Assembly: GCF_032922745.1 (NCBI RefSeq)
Contig: NZ_CP136693.1
Coordinates: 2,976,001-3,040,000 of the forward strand
Direction: 5' to 3'
Source of the DNA: Marinobacter salarius
GTDB taxonomy: Bacteria > Pseudomonadota > Gammaproteobacteria > Pseudomonadales > Oleiphilaceae
DNA: 64,000 nt
Part shown: positions 44,303-52,040 of the stretch, one piece after another
Layout of the letters: each line of letters starts with the position of its first letter
Position numbering within the stretch: the first letter of the stretch is position 1
The notes under the pieces: generated by a model
What the model saw: the letters and a program-made list of their open reading frames with translations, nothing else
Databases searched by the model: none
What the model was told of the DNA's origin: nothing
Translations under genes and position numbers: made by a program

Positions 44303-45457
44303 TCAACCTGGCAAACCAAGGACGGCCTTGGAAAGAATATTGCGTTGGATCTCGTTCGACCCGCCGTAGATCGTTGTCGGTCGGGCCTTGTAGAAGCTCG
44401 CCAGAACGTCCACGCTGACGTTGCCGATCTGAAGCGGACTTATTGTGCCGCCATCGGGGCCGGCAGCCTCGATCATCAGTTCGGTAATGCGCTGAAAGCA
44501 CTCAGTCACCCAGATCTTCAGCATCGAGACATCCGCACCCAGCGTTTCGCCACGCTTAAGCTGATCCGCGAAACGGGCATAAAGCGCGGCGTGGTCTTCA
44601 ACGTCGAGCGCGGCTTGGGCAAAGCGGTCACAGAACACTGGATCGTCAAAGGCGCCGCGGCACCGAGCAAAGCTTTCAAGCTGCCCCAGGGCGTTCTGGG
44701 CAAGGCTTGGCGAACCTATGAAGATACGCTCGAAACTCAAAAGCGCCTTGGCCATCGTCCAGCCCTTGTTTAGCTCGCCAACGAGGTTCTCGCACGGAGT
44801 GCGGGCATTGTCGAAAAAGACCTCGCAAAACTCGTACTCCCCCGCAAGCGTCCGGATCGGACGCACATCGACGCCAGGCTGATCCATCGGGGCCAGGAGA
44901 AAGCTGATTCCCTGCTGCTTCTTTGGTGCGCCCGGATCGGTCCGCACCAGCATGAACATATGGGTGGCGTCATGCGCCATCGTGGTCCAGGTCTTCTGTC
45001 CGTTGATGACGAAGTCGTCGCCATCGATGCCTGCGCGCGTACGCAGACTGGCCAGATCGGACCCGGCTCCGGGCTCGGAATAGCCCTGACACCAGATGTC
45101 CTCGCAGCTGAGGATGCGCGGCAGCCAATAGTCTTTTTGTTGCTGGGTGCCGAACTTGATAATCAGCGGGCCGACCATCTGCACACCCATGTCGCGCCCG
45201 CGGTTCACCCCCCAACGCTGCTGCTCTTCGTAAAAGATCAGTAGCTTGGCGGCATTCAGCCCCATGCCGCCATACTCAGCAGGCCAGGCAGGAGCCACCC
45301 AACCCTTGGCGTGCAGCTTGCGGTGCCAATGCTCGATCTCCACGAATTTCGGACGGTGCGGCAGATGACGCAGCTCTTCGGGGTATTCCGTTTCAAAGAA
45401 ATGACGCACTTCCTTGCGGAATTCTGTATCACTCATTGCGTTCCAGTCCGCCATCAT
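44303..45457 (-). CDS. Acyl-CoA dehydrogenase, subunit-like partner 1
   Basis: A 384-residue flavin-dependent acyl-CoA dehydrogenase. Substrate/FAD motifs are CQGYSEPGAGSDLASLRT and GQKTWTTMAHDATHMF; the C-terminal FAD motif TIYGGSNEIQRNILSK is intact. The start overlaps the stop of the next dehydrogenase gene by 4 bases. Paired dehydrogenase genes of this form encode alpha2-beta2 enzymes in steroid and side-chain degradation, where only one subunit is catalytic. Both halves are needed there, and this is my preferred model. FadE17/FadE26-like is the closest style I recognise. Confidence 0.92.
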   Translation of the reverse strand: MMADWNAMSDTEFRKEVRHFFETEYPEELRHLPHRPKFVEIEHWHRKLHAKGWVAPAWPAEYGGMGLNAAKLLIFYEEQQRWGVNRGRDMGVQMVGPLIIKFGTQQQKDYWLPRILSCEDIWCQGYSEPGAGSDLASLRTRAGIDGDDFVINGQKTWTTMAHDATHMFMLVRTDPGAPKKQQGISFLLAPMDQPGVDVRPIRTLAGEYEFCEVFFDNARTPCENLVGELNKGWTMAKALLSFERIFIGSPSLAQNALGQLESFARCRGAFDDPVFCDRFAQAALDVEDHAALYARFADQLKRGETLGADVSMLKIWVTECFQRITELMIEAAGPDGGTISPLQIGNVSVDVLASFYKARPTTIYGGSNEIQRNILSKAVLGLPG

Positions 45458-46575
45458 GCAGCCCCCTCTTGTTCACGTGCCTTGAACCACATCCGCCTGT
45501 GATAGGTGTCGTCGCCCAACCAGGCCGACAGTACCAGCGCCCGGTTCAGATAAAGCCCGATATCGAACTCGTCGGTATAGCCAACTGCCCCGTGCAGCTG
45601 AACCGCATCCCGCGTGATCTTCTTTGCGGCCGTGACAGCCCGTGCCTTGGCGCGGCTGGCGAGACGCTTGCGGACCCCCGGATCTGTTTCGTACTGCATC
45701 CGGGCCAGAACTTCGCGCACACCCGCCTGTGCAACCTCACGCATGATATTCAGGTCCACGGCGCGATGCTGAAGGATCTGAAAGGAACCGATGGGCTTGT
45801 CGAACTGCTCACGGGTCTTGATGTAGTCCAGAGTGATTTCAAAAGCGCGATCACTCAGGCCGACGAGCTCGGCCGCGGCAAGCGCCGTTGTATCGCTGAT
45901 TGCTTCGCTGAGCGCCTCTGTTACGGCGTTGCCCCGGGCAAGTTCCTCGGCCGGAGTCGCCGAAAACGAAAGCTCACCCATCGCACTACCGTCAGCCTGC
46001 AGGCGATTTTCGACGGAACATCCGTTTGTGGTGGCCTCGACCAGGACCAGGACAGGACCATCGTCCCCCCGGGCCACAACAAGGAAACCATGTGATCCGG
46101 CCGCGCCGACGACCCAGGCCTTGCTGCCGGTCAGCTTTCCATCTGCGTAGCGGCATGCCGCATCGCCAGGCGCCCCACCCGAGCCACGTTCCTGCCAGGC
46201 CACCGGCAGGACAGTGTCACCGCTGATCAGTTGCGCCACCTTCGGATGATCCGGGCAAAGCCGACGCAGAAGGCCAAGGCTCAGCCCGATCGTCATTACC
46301 ACCGGTTCGGGGGCAATCACGCGGCCGACCTCCTCCGCGATAACACCCCCGGCGGCCAGCCCAATGCCTAGCCCGCCATTCACTTCGGGCACCGCCACAC
46401 CGAGAACCCCGACCTCGGCCAGTTCGTGGACCATCTCCGGATCCCAGGTGCCACCGGCATCACGCAGTTTTCTGGCCCTCCCGCTTCCGCCAGCCCGTTC
46501 AAACAGGGTGCGGGCGCTCTCACGCAGCAATCGAAGGTCGTCCTGGTCGCTGGAAATCATATCAGTCTGTGTCAT
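45454..46575 (-). CDS. Acyl-CoA dehydrogenase, subunit-like partner 2
   Basis: A 373-residue acyl-CoA dehydrogenase relative. The N-terminal helical domain is VPEVNGGLGIGLAAGGVIAEE. The middle domain is reduced and lacks the usual SEP-GSD substrate loop. The C-terminal domain is GSFQILQHRAVDLNIM, then VQLHGAVGYTDEFDIGLYL. Such degenerate partners occur in heterotetrameric dehydrogenases of cholesterol and bile-acid side-chain catabolism. It is translationally linked to partner 1 by 4 bases and to the MaoC gene by 14 bases. Confidence 0.9.
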   Translation of the reverse strand: MTQTDMISSDQDDLRLLRESARTLFERAGGSGRARKLRDAGGTWDPEMVHELAEVGVLGVAVPEVNGGLGIGLAAGGVIAEEVGRVIAPEPVVMTIGLSLGLLRRLCPDHPKVAQLISGDTVLPVAWQERGSGGAPGDAACRYADGKLTGSKAWVVGAAGSHGFLVVARGDDGPVLVLVEATTNGCSVENRLQADGSAMGELSFSATPAEELARGNAVTEALSEAISDTTALAAAELVGLSDRAFEITLDYIKTREQFDKPIGSFQILQHRAVDLNIMREVAQAGVREVLARMQYETDPGVRKRLASRAKARAVTAAKKITRDAVQLHGAVGYTDEFDIGLYLNRALVLSAWLGDDTYHRRMWFKAREQEGAA

Positions 46576-47011
46576 TTTGTTTTCGCTGGATCATCACGGA
46601 GGTGTCAGTTGAAAAAACGATCTCGCCCTTGGGGTTCTTGGCACTGAGCGTATAGTGCAAAACACCTCGGTCGGGCTTGCTTTTGGACGGTGTGACCGAG
46701 TTGACCTTCATGTCGATATCGAGGGGTTCATTCGGGCGGACAGGCCGCAGCCAGCGCAGATTGTCGAAACCGATCCCGCCGATATTAGCGACATTAACCA
46801 TCATTTCCGTCATGACAGGCTTGAACACCTCAAGCATCGTCTGAAAGCCCGAGGCGATCAGGCTGCCATGTAGGGTGGTCGCATAGTCCTCGTCGGTGTG
46901 CAGCCGTTGCGGATCCCACTCTTCGGCGAACGCCTTTATAGCAACCTCGCTCATCGGGACGCTGCGAAAGCGAAAGACCTGCCCCGGGTTGAAATCATCA
47001 AGGTATTTCAA
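46562..47011 (-). CDS. MaoC-family (R)-hydratase
   Basis: A 149-residue hotdog-fold enoyl-CoA hydratase of the MaoC type. YLDDFNPGQVFRFRSVPMSE and EWDPQRLHTDEDYA carry the hydratase 2 pattern (usually D-x5-H; here DPQRLHTD). LIASGFQTMLEV and ANIGGIGFDNLRWLRPV follow. It hydrates trans-2-enoyl-CoA, and in steroid pathways such proteins work right after heteromeric dehydrogenases, as the gene order suggests here. It overlaps the upstream transglutaminase-like gene by 4 bases. Confidence 0.9.
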   Translation of the reverse strand: MKYLDDFNPGQVFRFRSVPMSEVAIKAFAEEWDPQRLHTDEDYATTLHGSLIASGFQTMLEVFKPVMTEMMVNVANIGGIGFDNLRWLRPVRPNEPLDIDMKVNSVTPSKSKPDRGVLHYTLSAKNPKGEIVFSTDTSVMIQRKQNDTD

Positions 47012-47727
47012 GAGCCCCCCTCCTCTGAAAAACCGGAATCGTACCCCTTCGAACCCTTGGAGATTCGAACGCGGTTGAACTCTTCCAGTTTCGGGTAGGT
47101 TTCCTTGAAGGCCGTCAGGAATTCTCCCATCGGCGCATCGAAATACAGCCCCCGGTCTTTCACATATTCCATGTGCCGGTGGTTCTCTTCATCGAACTCA
47201 TGGAACAAGGCATCGTGATAGCCGTCGAAGACCAGCGGCTTGACCCCGAATCGTTCACATAGCTCCATATTGAACGCAGGCGTGACCTTGTAAGGCTCAC
47301 CTTCCAGCCACAATTGAACGTAGCCGTGATAGATGAAGAGGTCGGTCCCCATCAGTTCCTGCAATTTTGGTGTATTCAGGTGGTTGCGCACATCCGCAAA
47401 CCCCAGAGCGGCGGGGATACCAACGGCACGCAGGCAGGCCGCAAGTAGGATTGCCTTGGGAACGCAAAACGCCGCTTCTGCCCTGGCAACTCGGCTGGCG
47501 CGATAGGAGTCTTCATCCAGGGCGAAACAATAAGGATCATAACGGATATTATCGCGAACCGCCTCGAACAGGCGGATTGCCTTGTCGCGTCTGGATGCAT
47601 CCGGCGGAAGATCACGCAACGCAGAGGACACGAAGTCCTGCACTTCACCGCTATCGCTTTCTATAAAATGCGATGGCATGACATAGCGCTCCGTCTCTGT
47701 CGGCAGGTTGTCTTTAGACTTTGCCAT
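47008..47727 (-). CDS. Transglutaminase-like cysteine protein, first gene of the operon
   Basis: A 239-residue cytoplasmic protein with the transglutaminase-like fold. The region RDKAIRLFEAVRDNIRYDPY leads to the catalytic Cys in AAFCVPKAILLAACLRAVGIPA, and His in FIYHGYVQLWLEGE. The third position (usually Asp in a VDPT context) reads YKVTPAFN, so the triad may be altered. Such proteins are hydrolases or amidases, and they are not standard in beta-oxidation operons. It could process an amide-conjugated substrate (for example an amino-acid conjugate). It is preceded by an operator-promoter and starts a six-gene operon ending at 42236. Confidence 0.82.
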   Translation of the reverse strand: MAKSKDNLPTETERYVMPSHFIESDSGEVQDFVSSALRDLPPDASRRDKAIRLFEAVRDNIRYDPYCFALDEDSYRASRVARAEAAFCVPKAILLAACLRAVGIPAALGFADVRNHLNTPKLQELMGTDLFIYHGYVQLWLEGEPYKVTPAFNMELCERFGVKPLVFDGYHDALFHEFDEENHRHMEYVKDRGLYFDAPMGEFLTAFKETYPKLEEFNRVRISKGSKGYDSGFSEEGGS

Positions 47728-47741
47728 TTCCCTTCTCCACT

Positions 47742-47784
47742 TTCTAACAAATGTTAGAATAATAATTTATAGCCTTCCCGTCAA
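47742..47784 (-). promoter_or_regulatory. Operator-promoter 1 (TTCTAAC palindrome)
   Basis: TTCTAAC-AAAT-GTTAGAA (47742-47759) is perfectly symmetric. On the minus strand a -35 TTGACG (47779-47784) and -10 TATTCT (47756-47761) are 17 bases apart, so the operator covers the -10 and start region of the transglutaminase-like operon, 15 bases before its ATG. The same motif occurs at 60469 and 62917. Confidence 0.8.
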
Positions 47785-47900
47785 CGAGATTTATTCTGTC
47801 TCCTGCACGCCCAAGTCATAATGGGCAGTACCTATCCAACAGCCTTATCCTGAATCACTGACCCTGCACCTCAATACACCCACCGGGGCATGATCTAAGC

Positions 47901-48031
47901 CAATTGTCGCCGTCGATGTCGAGTTCCGAAGCGAAGGTGGCTCGCGACCAGCCCAGCATCGCGGAAAGCATCTGACCGGTGGCGTTCATGTCGTTGTCGA
48001 TCGCGCGTTTGACGGGCACAAGCACCTTGAC
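47901..48031 (-). pseudogene. etfB: Remnant of electron-transfer flavoprotein beta subunit gene
   Basis: A minus-strand frame reads VKVLVPVKRAIDNDMNATG, then QMLSAMLGWSRATFASELDI. The first part matches the EtfB N-terminus and the second the family's NATGQMLAALLGWPQATFAS segment, normally about 100 residues later. An internal deletion has joined them, the ATG is lost, and the match ends at about 47901. EtfB carries electrons from acyl-CoA dehydrogenases, so it once fitted this island's pathway. An IS5-like remnant follows immediately. Confidence 0.75.
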
Positions 48032-48119
48032 TTATGGTTTCCAAAAGGAAAAGTCTGAATAACCGCCGATTTTCTCCAGCGTCCCCGCTGGAGCCAGCAT
48101 AGATCGGAAAATTCAGGCG

Positions 48120-48997
48120 CAACCCTCTATTTGTTTATGTGTTTTTTGCCGTTTCCCGCCATTTTGGCGGAAAACAAGCACAATGGCCCTGCGTCAGCAG
48201 GAATCTTCCACCGATCAGCAAGTTACTGCAGGCGGTTTGAATTCTTGTCCAGGCCACGATAGCGGACCTTGTTCTAGCCGAACACCTGCTCGATGCACCG
48301 GAACGGATGCTCCGCTTTTGAGCGGATACTGGTTTTGATTTTGTCGGCTTTAACCTTCTCAGCATCCAGCGTTTTCCGTGTACCAAGGCGCTTGGCGATG
48401 AACCAGGAGAGATTCTTGCGATGCTTGTGATCGGATCGCCTTTGGATGTCAAGGTAGCCAGCATCACCAAAGACTCGTTGCTCTTCGCTGTGCATTAGAA
48501 TGCCAGAGGGACGATGTCATGAACGTTGGCAGCGGTGGTGTCGATGCTGAGGATAAGACCCAGCGTGTCGTCGAAGCCGATGTGTATTTTCATCCCGAAG
48601 CGCCATTGGTTGCCCTTACGAGTCTGGCGCATTTCCGGATCTCGTTCGCCCTTTCGTTCTTGGAACTGGGCGCGGAATTGATCGTAGCATCAACAATGTA
48701 GCCTTCGCGCAACATGAGGCCGTTTTTCTCAAGGTGCTTGTTCACCCCTTGGAACAGGACCTTGCCAAGACCGTGTTGCTCAAGAAAATGACGGAACTTG
48801 AGGATCGTGGTTTCGTCCGGTAAGCGCTCTAGCCTCAGACCGGCGAACTGGCGCATGAATTCGATCTCGTAGAAGGCATCTTCCATGGCCGGGTCACTGA
48901 GGTTATAGAACAACTGCGTGCAGTCAACGCGCAGCATGGCAGGAAACGGATAAGGAGGTCGCCCGGTCTGGCCCTTGGGGTAATAACGAGCCACCTT
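48120..48997 (-). pseudogene. IS5-family transposase remnant
   Basis: Frames split along the minus strand match an IS5-type DDE transposase. The N-terminal 134 codons are at 48590-48994 (YYPKGQTGRPPYPFPAML, LSDPAMEDAFYEIEFMRQFA, VDATINSAPSSKN). A middle part shifted into another frame follows (DTLGLILSIDTT). The C-terminal part is at 48274-48495 (GDAGYLDIQRR, AEHPFRCIEQVFG), then a stop and a decayed VRYRGLDKN tail. At least one frameshift and two stops make it inactive. A CCGCC/GGCGG hairpin lies at 48151-48175. Terminal repeats were not defined. Confidence 0.85.
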
Positions 48998-49033
48998 AAG
49001 TTTTTCAAGTTCTTCGATTTGGATTCGACCGCT

Positions 49034-49816
49034 TTAGCGGTCTTTGAATTCGGGTTTTCGTTTTTCCGAAAACGCTTTCATCGCCTCGGGAAAGTCGTGC
49101 GCGCACAGCAGAACGCTTTGGGTATCGCGCTCGATGTCCAGCGCCTCCAGATAACGACACTCTGCTGAGGCGCGCATCACGCGCTTGGCTGTCTGTACGC
49201 CGAACATCGGATGGGGGGCAATCTCGCAAGCGATCTCAAACGCGCGCTCCTCGACCTGTTTTGCCGGAACGCACTCTTCCACGACACGCAGATCCTTAGC
49301 GGTGCGCCCGTCAATCTCACGACCTGTGAGAACAAGCATCCGCGCCACACCTGCGCCGGCGCGCTGCTGGAGCAACCAGCTCGACCCTGTGTCCGGACAC
49401 CCACCGACACGGGCAAAGACCTCGCACAGCCGGGCATCTTCGGCGGCCACGACGATGTCCGCCGACAAGGCCAGGCTCAGACCGGCACCATAGGCGACAC
49501 CGCAAACAGCCGAAATCAGCGGCTTGCGGAAGAGATAGGCGGCGCGACCCCCGTCGTGAACCTTGTCGACCATTTCGGATGTTGCCCTGGCCCCCTTGGC
49601 GATCTCGGCCTGGAAGCCGACAAGATCCCCCCCGCTGCTGAAGTGCTCGCCACCGGTCATGACCACAGCACGGATCGCATCGTCCCGTTCGGCGTCGCGC
49701 AGATACGCCACCAATTCCTCGACGAATGCGATGCTGTAAGGGTTGCGTTTCTTTGGCTGAATAAAGCGCAGGATGCCAACCGGGCCATCCCTGTCCAGGC
49801 GAATAAGGTCGGTCAT
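49034..49816 (-). CDS. Enoyl-CoA hydratase/isomerase family protein (distal)
   Basis: A 260-residue crotonase-fold protein with oxyanion-hole segments GGEHFSSGGDLVGFQAEI and AVCGVAYGAGLSLALSADI (about residues 97-115). The Glu-containing loop reads VFARVGGCPDTGSSWLLQQ, typical of the PaaG/isomerase-like subgroup with Asp instead of the usual glutamate. The stop lies inside a small GACCGC/GCGGTC hairpin, and the IS5-like remnant follows directly, so downstream genes may have been lost. It is separated from the next hydratase gene by 11 bases and probably belongs to the same operon. Confidence 0.9.
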   Translation of the reverse strand: MTDLIRLDRDGPVGILRFIQPKKRNPYSIAFVEELVAYLRDAERDDAIRAVVMTGGEHFSSGGDLVGFQAEIAKGARATSEMVDKVHDGGRAAYLFRKPLISAVCGVAYGAGLSLALSADIVVAAEDARLCEVFARVGGCPDTGSSWLLQQRAGAGVARMLVLTGREIDGRTAKDLRVVEECVPAKQVEERAFEIACEIAPHPMFGVQTAKRVMRASAECRYLEALDIERDTQSVLLCAHDFPEAMKAFSEKRKPEFKDR

Positions 49817-49827
49817 TTCAATCTCCT

Positions 49828-50604
49828 TCAGGTTCCGGTCCAGACCGGTGCGCGCTTTTCGGCAAAAGCCTTTGGGCCTTCGATCGCGTCATTACTGGCA
49901 TAAACGACCTCATGCAGGCGCTTGCCCTCTTCCAGACCGCCTGCGCAGCCCAGATCCATGGTGGCGCGAACGCTCCCTTTGGCCGCGACGACAGAGAGCG
50001 GTGCCGCCTCAGCAACGCGTTTCGCAAGATCGAACGCTCGTGCGCGCACTGCGTCCGGCGTGTCCTCTAGATAATTGGTGAATCCATACTTATGCAGCCG
50101 CTCGATGGGCATCAGGGCGCCGGTCAGAACGATTTCCATGAGGATAGGTTGTGGCAGCATCGATAGCGCCGGAGCCGCCCAAGGCGACCCACGCCCGATT
50201 TTGACCTCGGTAATGCCGACCTTGGTGCCCTTGAGGCCAACGCGAAGATCGCAGTTCAGGGTCAGCATCATGCCACCTGCCATCAAGGATCCGGTCATGG
50301 CGGCAACGATGGGCTTCTTGCAGGCGCGCATCGTTTCATGAAACGGGTCACGCATTTTCGTCAGAATATCGACACCCTCATCCCGCGAAATCTGCATGGC
50401 TTCCTTCAAATCCAGCCCGGCGCTGAAGACCCCGCAATCGGCAGAGGTCAATATTGCGACGCGGACACTGTCGTCGGCTTCAATTTTCTCCCAGGCATCG
50501 GTCAGCCCATTCGTTGCGGCCACCGACAGCGCGTTTTTACGCTCGGGTCGGTTGATACAGACCGTTGCAATACCGCTTTCAATCGTCACGTCGATAGGGT
50601 TCAT
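49828..50604 (-). CDS. Enoyl-CoA hydratase/isomerase family protein (proximal)
   Basis: A 258-residue crotonase-fold protein. ATG 50604 is chosen because GAGG lies about 8 bases upstream; the longer frame to 50640 adds twelve unlikely residues. Oxyanion-hole motifs are CGVFSAGLDLKEAMQ and AAMTGSLMAGGMMLTLNCDL. The second active-site loop reads EVKIGRGSPWAAPALSML. It clusters with the other hydratase downstream of the Liv-type transporter genes. The strong hairpin at 50648-50689 separates it from the substrate-binding protein gene and may lower its expression. Confidence 0.9.
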   Translation of the reverse strand: MNPIDVTIESGIATVCINRPERKNALSVAATNGLTDAWEKIEADDSVRVAILTSADCGVFSAGLDLKEAMQISRDEGVDILTKMRDPFHETMRACKKPIVAAMTGSLMAGGMMLTLNCDLRVGLKGTKVGITEVKIGRGSPWAAPALSMLPQPILMEIVLTGALMPIERLHKYGFTNYLEDTPDAVRARAFDLAKRVAEAAPLSVVAAKGSVRATMDLGCAGGLEEGKRLHEVVYASNDAIEGPKAFAEKRAPVWTGT

Positions 50605-50647
50605 TAGCCACGCCTCTTCCGCTCGGAAATTTATCGGCATTTATGCC

Positions 50648-50689
50648 GTCCAACTCCCCCGCGGCTGGAACGCCGCGGGGGAGTTGGAC
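50648..50689 (-). terminator. Perfect 17-bp GC-rich hairpin after the binding-protein gene
   Basis: GTCCAACTCCCCCGCGG (50648-50664) pairs completely with CCGCGGGGGAGTTGGAC (50673-50689) around an 8-base loop, 10 bases beyond the stop of the binding-protein gene. There is no U-run. It is likely an attenuator or 3' stabiliser that keeps the binding protein mRNA more abundant than the hydratase part. Confidence 0.75.
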
Positions 50690-50699
50690 ACTTATTCGA

Positions 50700-51950
50700 C
50701 TATTTGACGGAGAACGTCGCCGAGTTTTCCTTGACCACATCCCACACCACATCGGTATACCCGGCGCTCCAGTCGGTCAGCGGAACCCAGGTTTCGCCAT
50801 CCCACTGTTCAATGCGCGTCTTACTGCTGCCGCCATGATCCAGGGGTGTCACCGTTACCGGAGCCATCAGGCCATTGGCATCGAAGTTTTCGATCGACTC
50901 ATAGCCCGCCTTCATGGCCTCCGGCGTCAGCGGCCATCCGTTCTCCTTGATCGCCAGACGCGCCGCCTCATGCGCCGTTGCCTGGATCGCAAGGCCCATG
51001 TTGTAATAAACGTCGCGAACATTAGCTTCGGGGCCACTTCCCTTGCCCTCGGCATAGTAGGTCTCCAGCATCGTCTGGATGATTGGGAAATCCTGCCCGC
51101 CGGCAACATTGCTCGCGCGCAGGATGCCCTTGGCCTCTTCCTCGCCGATATTGCGGATATCGACCTCGTTCATCCAGTGAACAGACAGGTAGCGGTCAAT
51201 CGGGAAGCGGTTGCGGCGCATTTCCCTAGACGCAACCACATGCCCGCCCGCCAGAAGCCAGCTGATCACATAGTCCGGCTTGTCGCGGCGAATCCTGCTC
51301 CAGGCACCGGATTGGTCTGTTCCCGGCAGCGGTACCGGATAGAGCTCCAGTTCAAAGCCCTCTTTCTCTGAAAGGGTTTTCAGAATCTCGATCGGCTCCT
51401 GACCGAACGGATAATCCAGATAGATGAAGCCAATCTTGGCATTTTCCAGATCGCCGCCCAATTGCTCCTTGATGAAGGCAACGTCGTTGGCCGCCTGCTG
51501 CCAGTAGGTTGGACCGACCGGGAAAACCCATTCGAACACCTCACCATCCACCGCATCACCGCGACCCGTAAAGGCTTGCGCCAGGATATTGCCGTCTTTC
51601 ATGGCACGCGGTAAAGCCGCGTTCGTGACCGGCGTGGACAGAAAGTAGAAGTGGAAAACACCTTCACGCTTGAGCTGCTCATAGCATTCCACGCCACGCT
51701 GCGGTTCGTTGCCGTGGTCGCGCACGATGATTTCAACGGGATGGCCCTCGATGCCGCCGTTGTCGTTGGTGTACATCGCGAGATCCCGTGCCGCCTGGGC
51801 GACCTGGGGCGAAATGAAGGAATAGGACTTGCTGAGGTCGAAGCAGAGGCCGAATTGGATCGACTCCTCGGCTTGGGCGAATGTAGCTGACGCGCCTGAT
51901 GCGAGCACCATGGCGAGGGCCACTGCTTTGAGTTGCTTTTTGTATTTCAT
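50700..51950 (-). CDS. Liv-type ABC transporter substrate-binding protein, copy A
   Basis: A 416-residue periplasmic binding protein of the branched-chain amino-acid type (Peripla_BP_6). The signal peptide is MKYKKQLKAVALAMVLASGA, with cleavage near TFAQA. The body has FGLCFDLSKSYSFISPQVAQ, then DNGGIEGHPVEIIVRDHGNE. It probably delivers the island's substrate, or a hydrophobic acid of that type, to LivHM. It is a close duplicate of copy B, which differs mostly in three short segments. It lies at the downstream end of the transporter part of the operon. Confidence 0.92.
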   Translation of the reverse strand: MKYKKQLKAVALAMVLASGASATFAQAEESIQFGLCFDLSKSYSFISPQVAQAARDLAMYTNDNGGIEGHPVEIIVRDHGNEPQRGVECYEQLKREGVFHFYFLSTPVTNAALPRAMKDGNILAQAFTGRGDAVDGEVFEWVFPVGPTYWQQAANDVAFIKEQLGGDLENAKIGFIYLDYPFGQEPIEILKTLSEKEGFELELYPVPLPGTDQSGAWSRIRRDKPDYVISWLLAGGHVVASREMRRNRFPIDRYLSVHWMNEVDIRNIGEEEAKGILRASNVAGGQDFPIIQTMLETYYAEGKGSGPEANVRDVYYNMGLAIQATAHEAARLAIKENGWPLTPEAMKAGYESIENFDANGLMAPVTVTPLDHGGSSKTRIEQWDGETWVPLTDWSAGYTDVVWDVVKENSATFSVK

Positions 51951-51973
51951 TTTTCTCTCCTTTTAGATTTAGT

Positions 51974-52006
51974 GCAGAGCGTTCTTTTCTTGTTCGGACG
52001 CTCTGC
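51974..52006 (-). terminator. Intercistronic hairpin before binding-protein copy A
   Basis: GCAGAGCGT (51974-51982) pairs with ACGCTCTGC (51998-52006) around a T-rich 15-base loop. It lies between the stop of copy B and the start of copy A. The same element precedes copy B at 53312-53344, so it is part of the duplicated unit. Termination or mRNA processing is inferred. Confidence 0.55.
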
Positions 52007-52040
52007 CCTGCGTGCCACTTTGCCTTCTGCTACCTGACTG

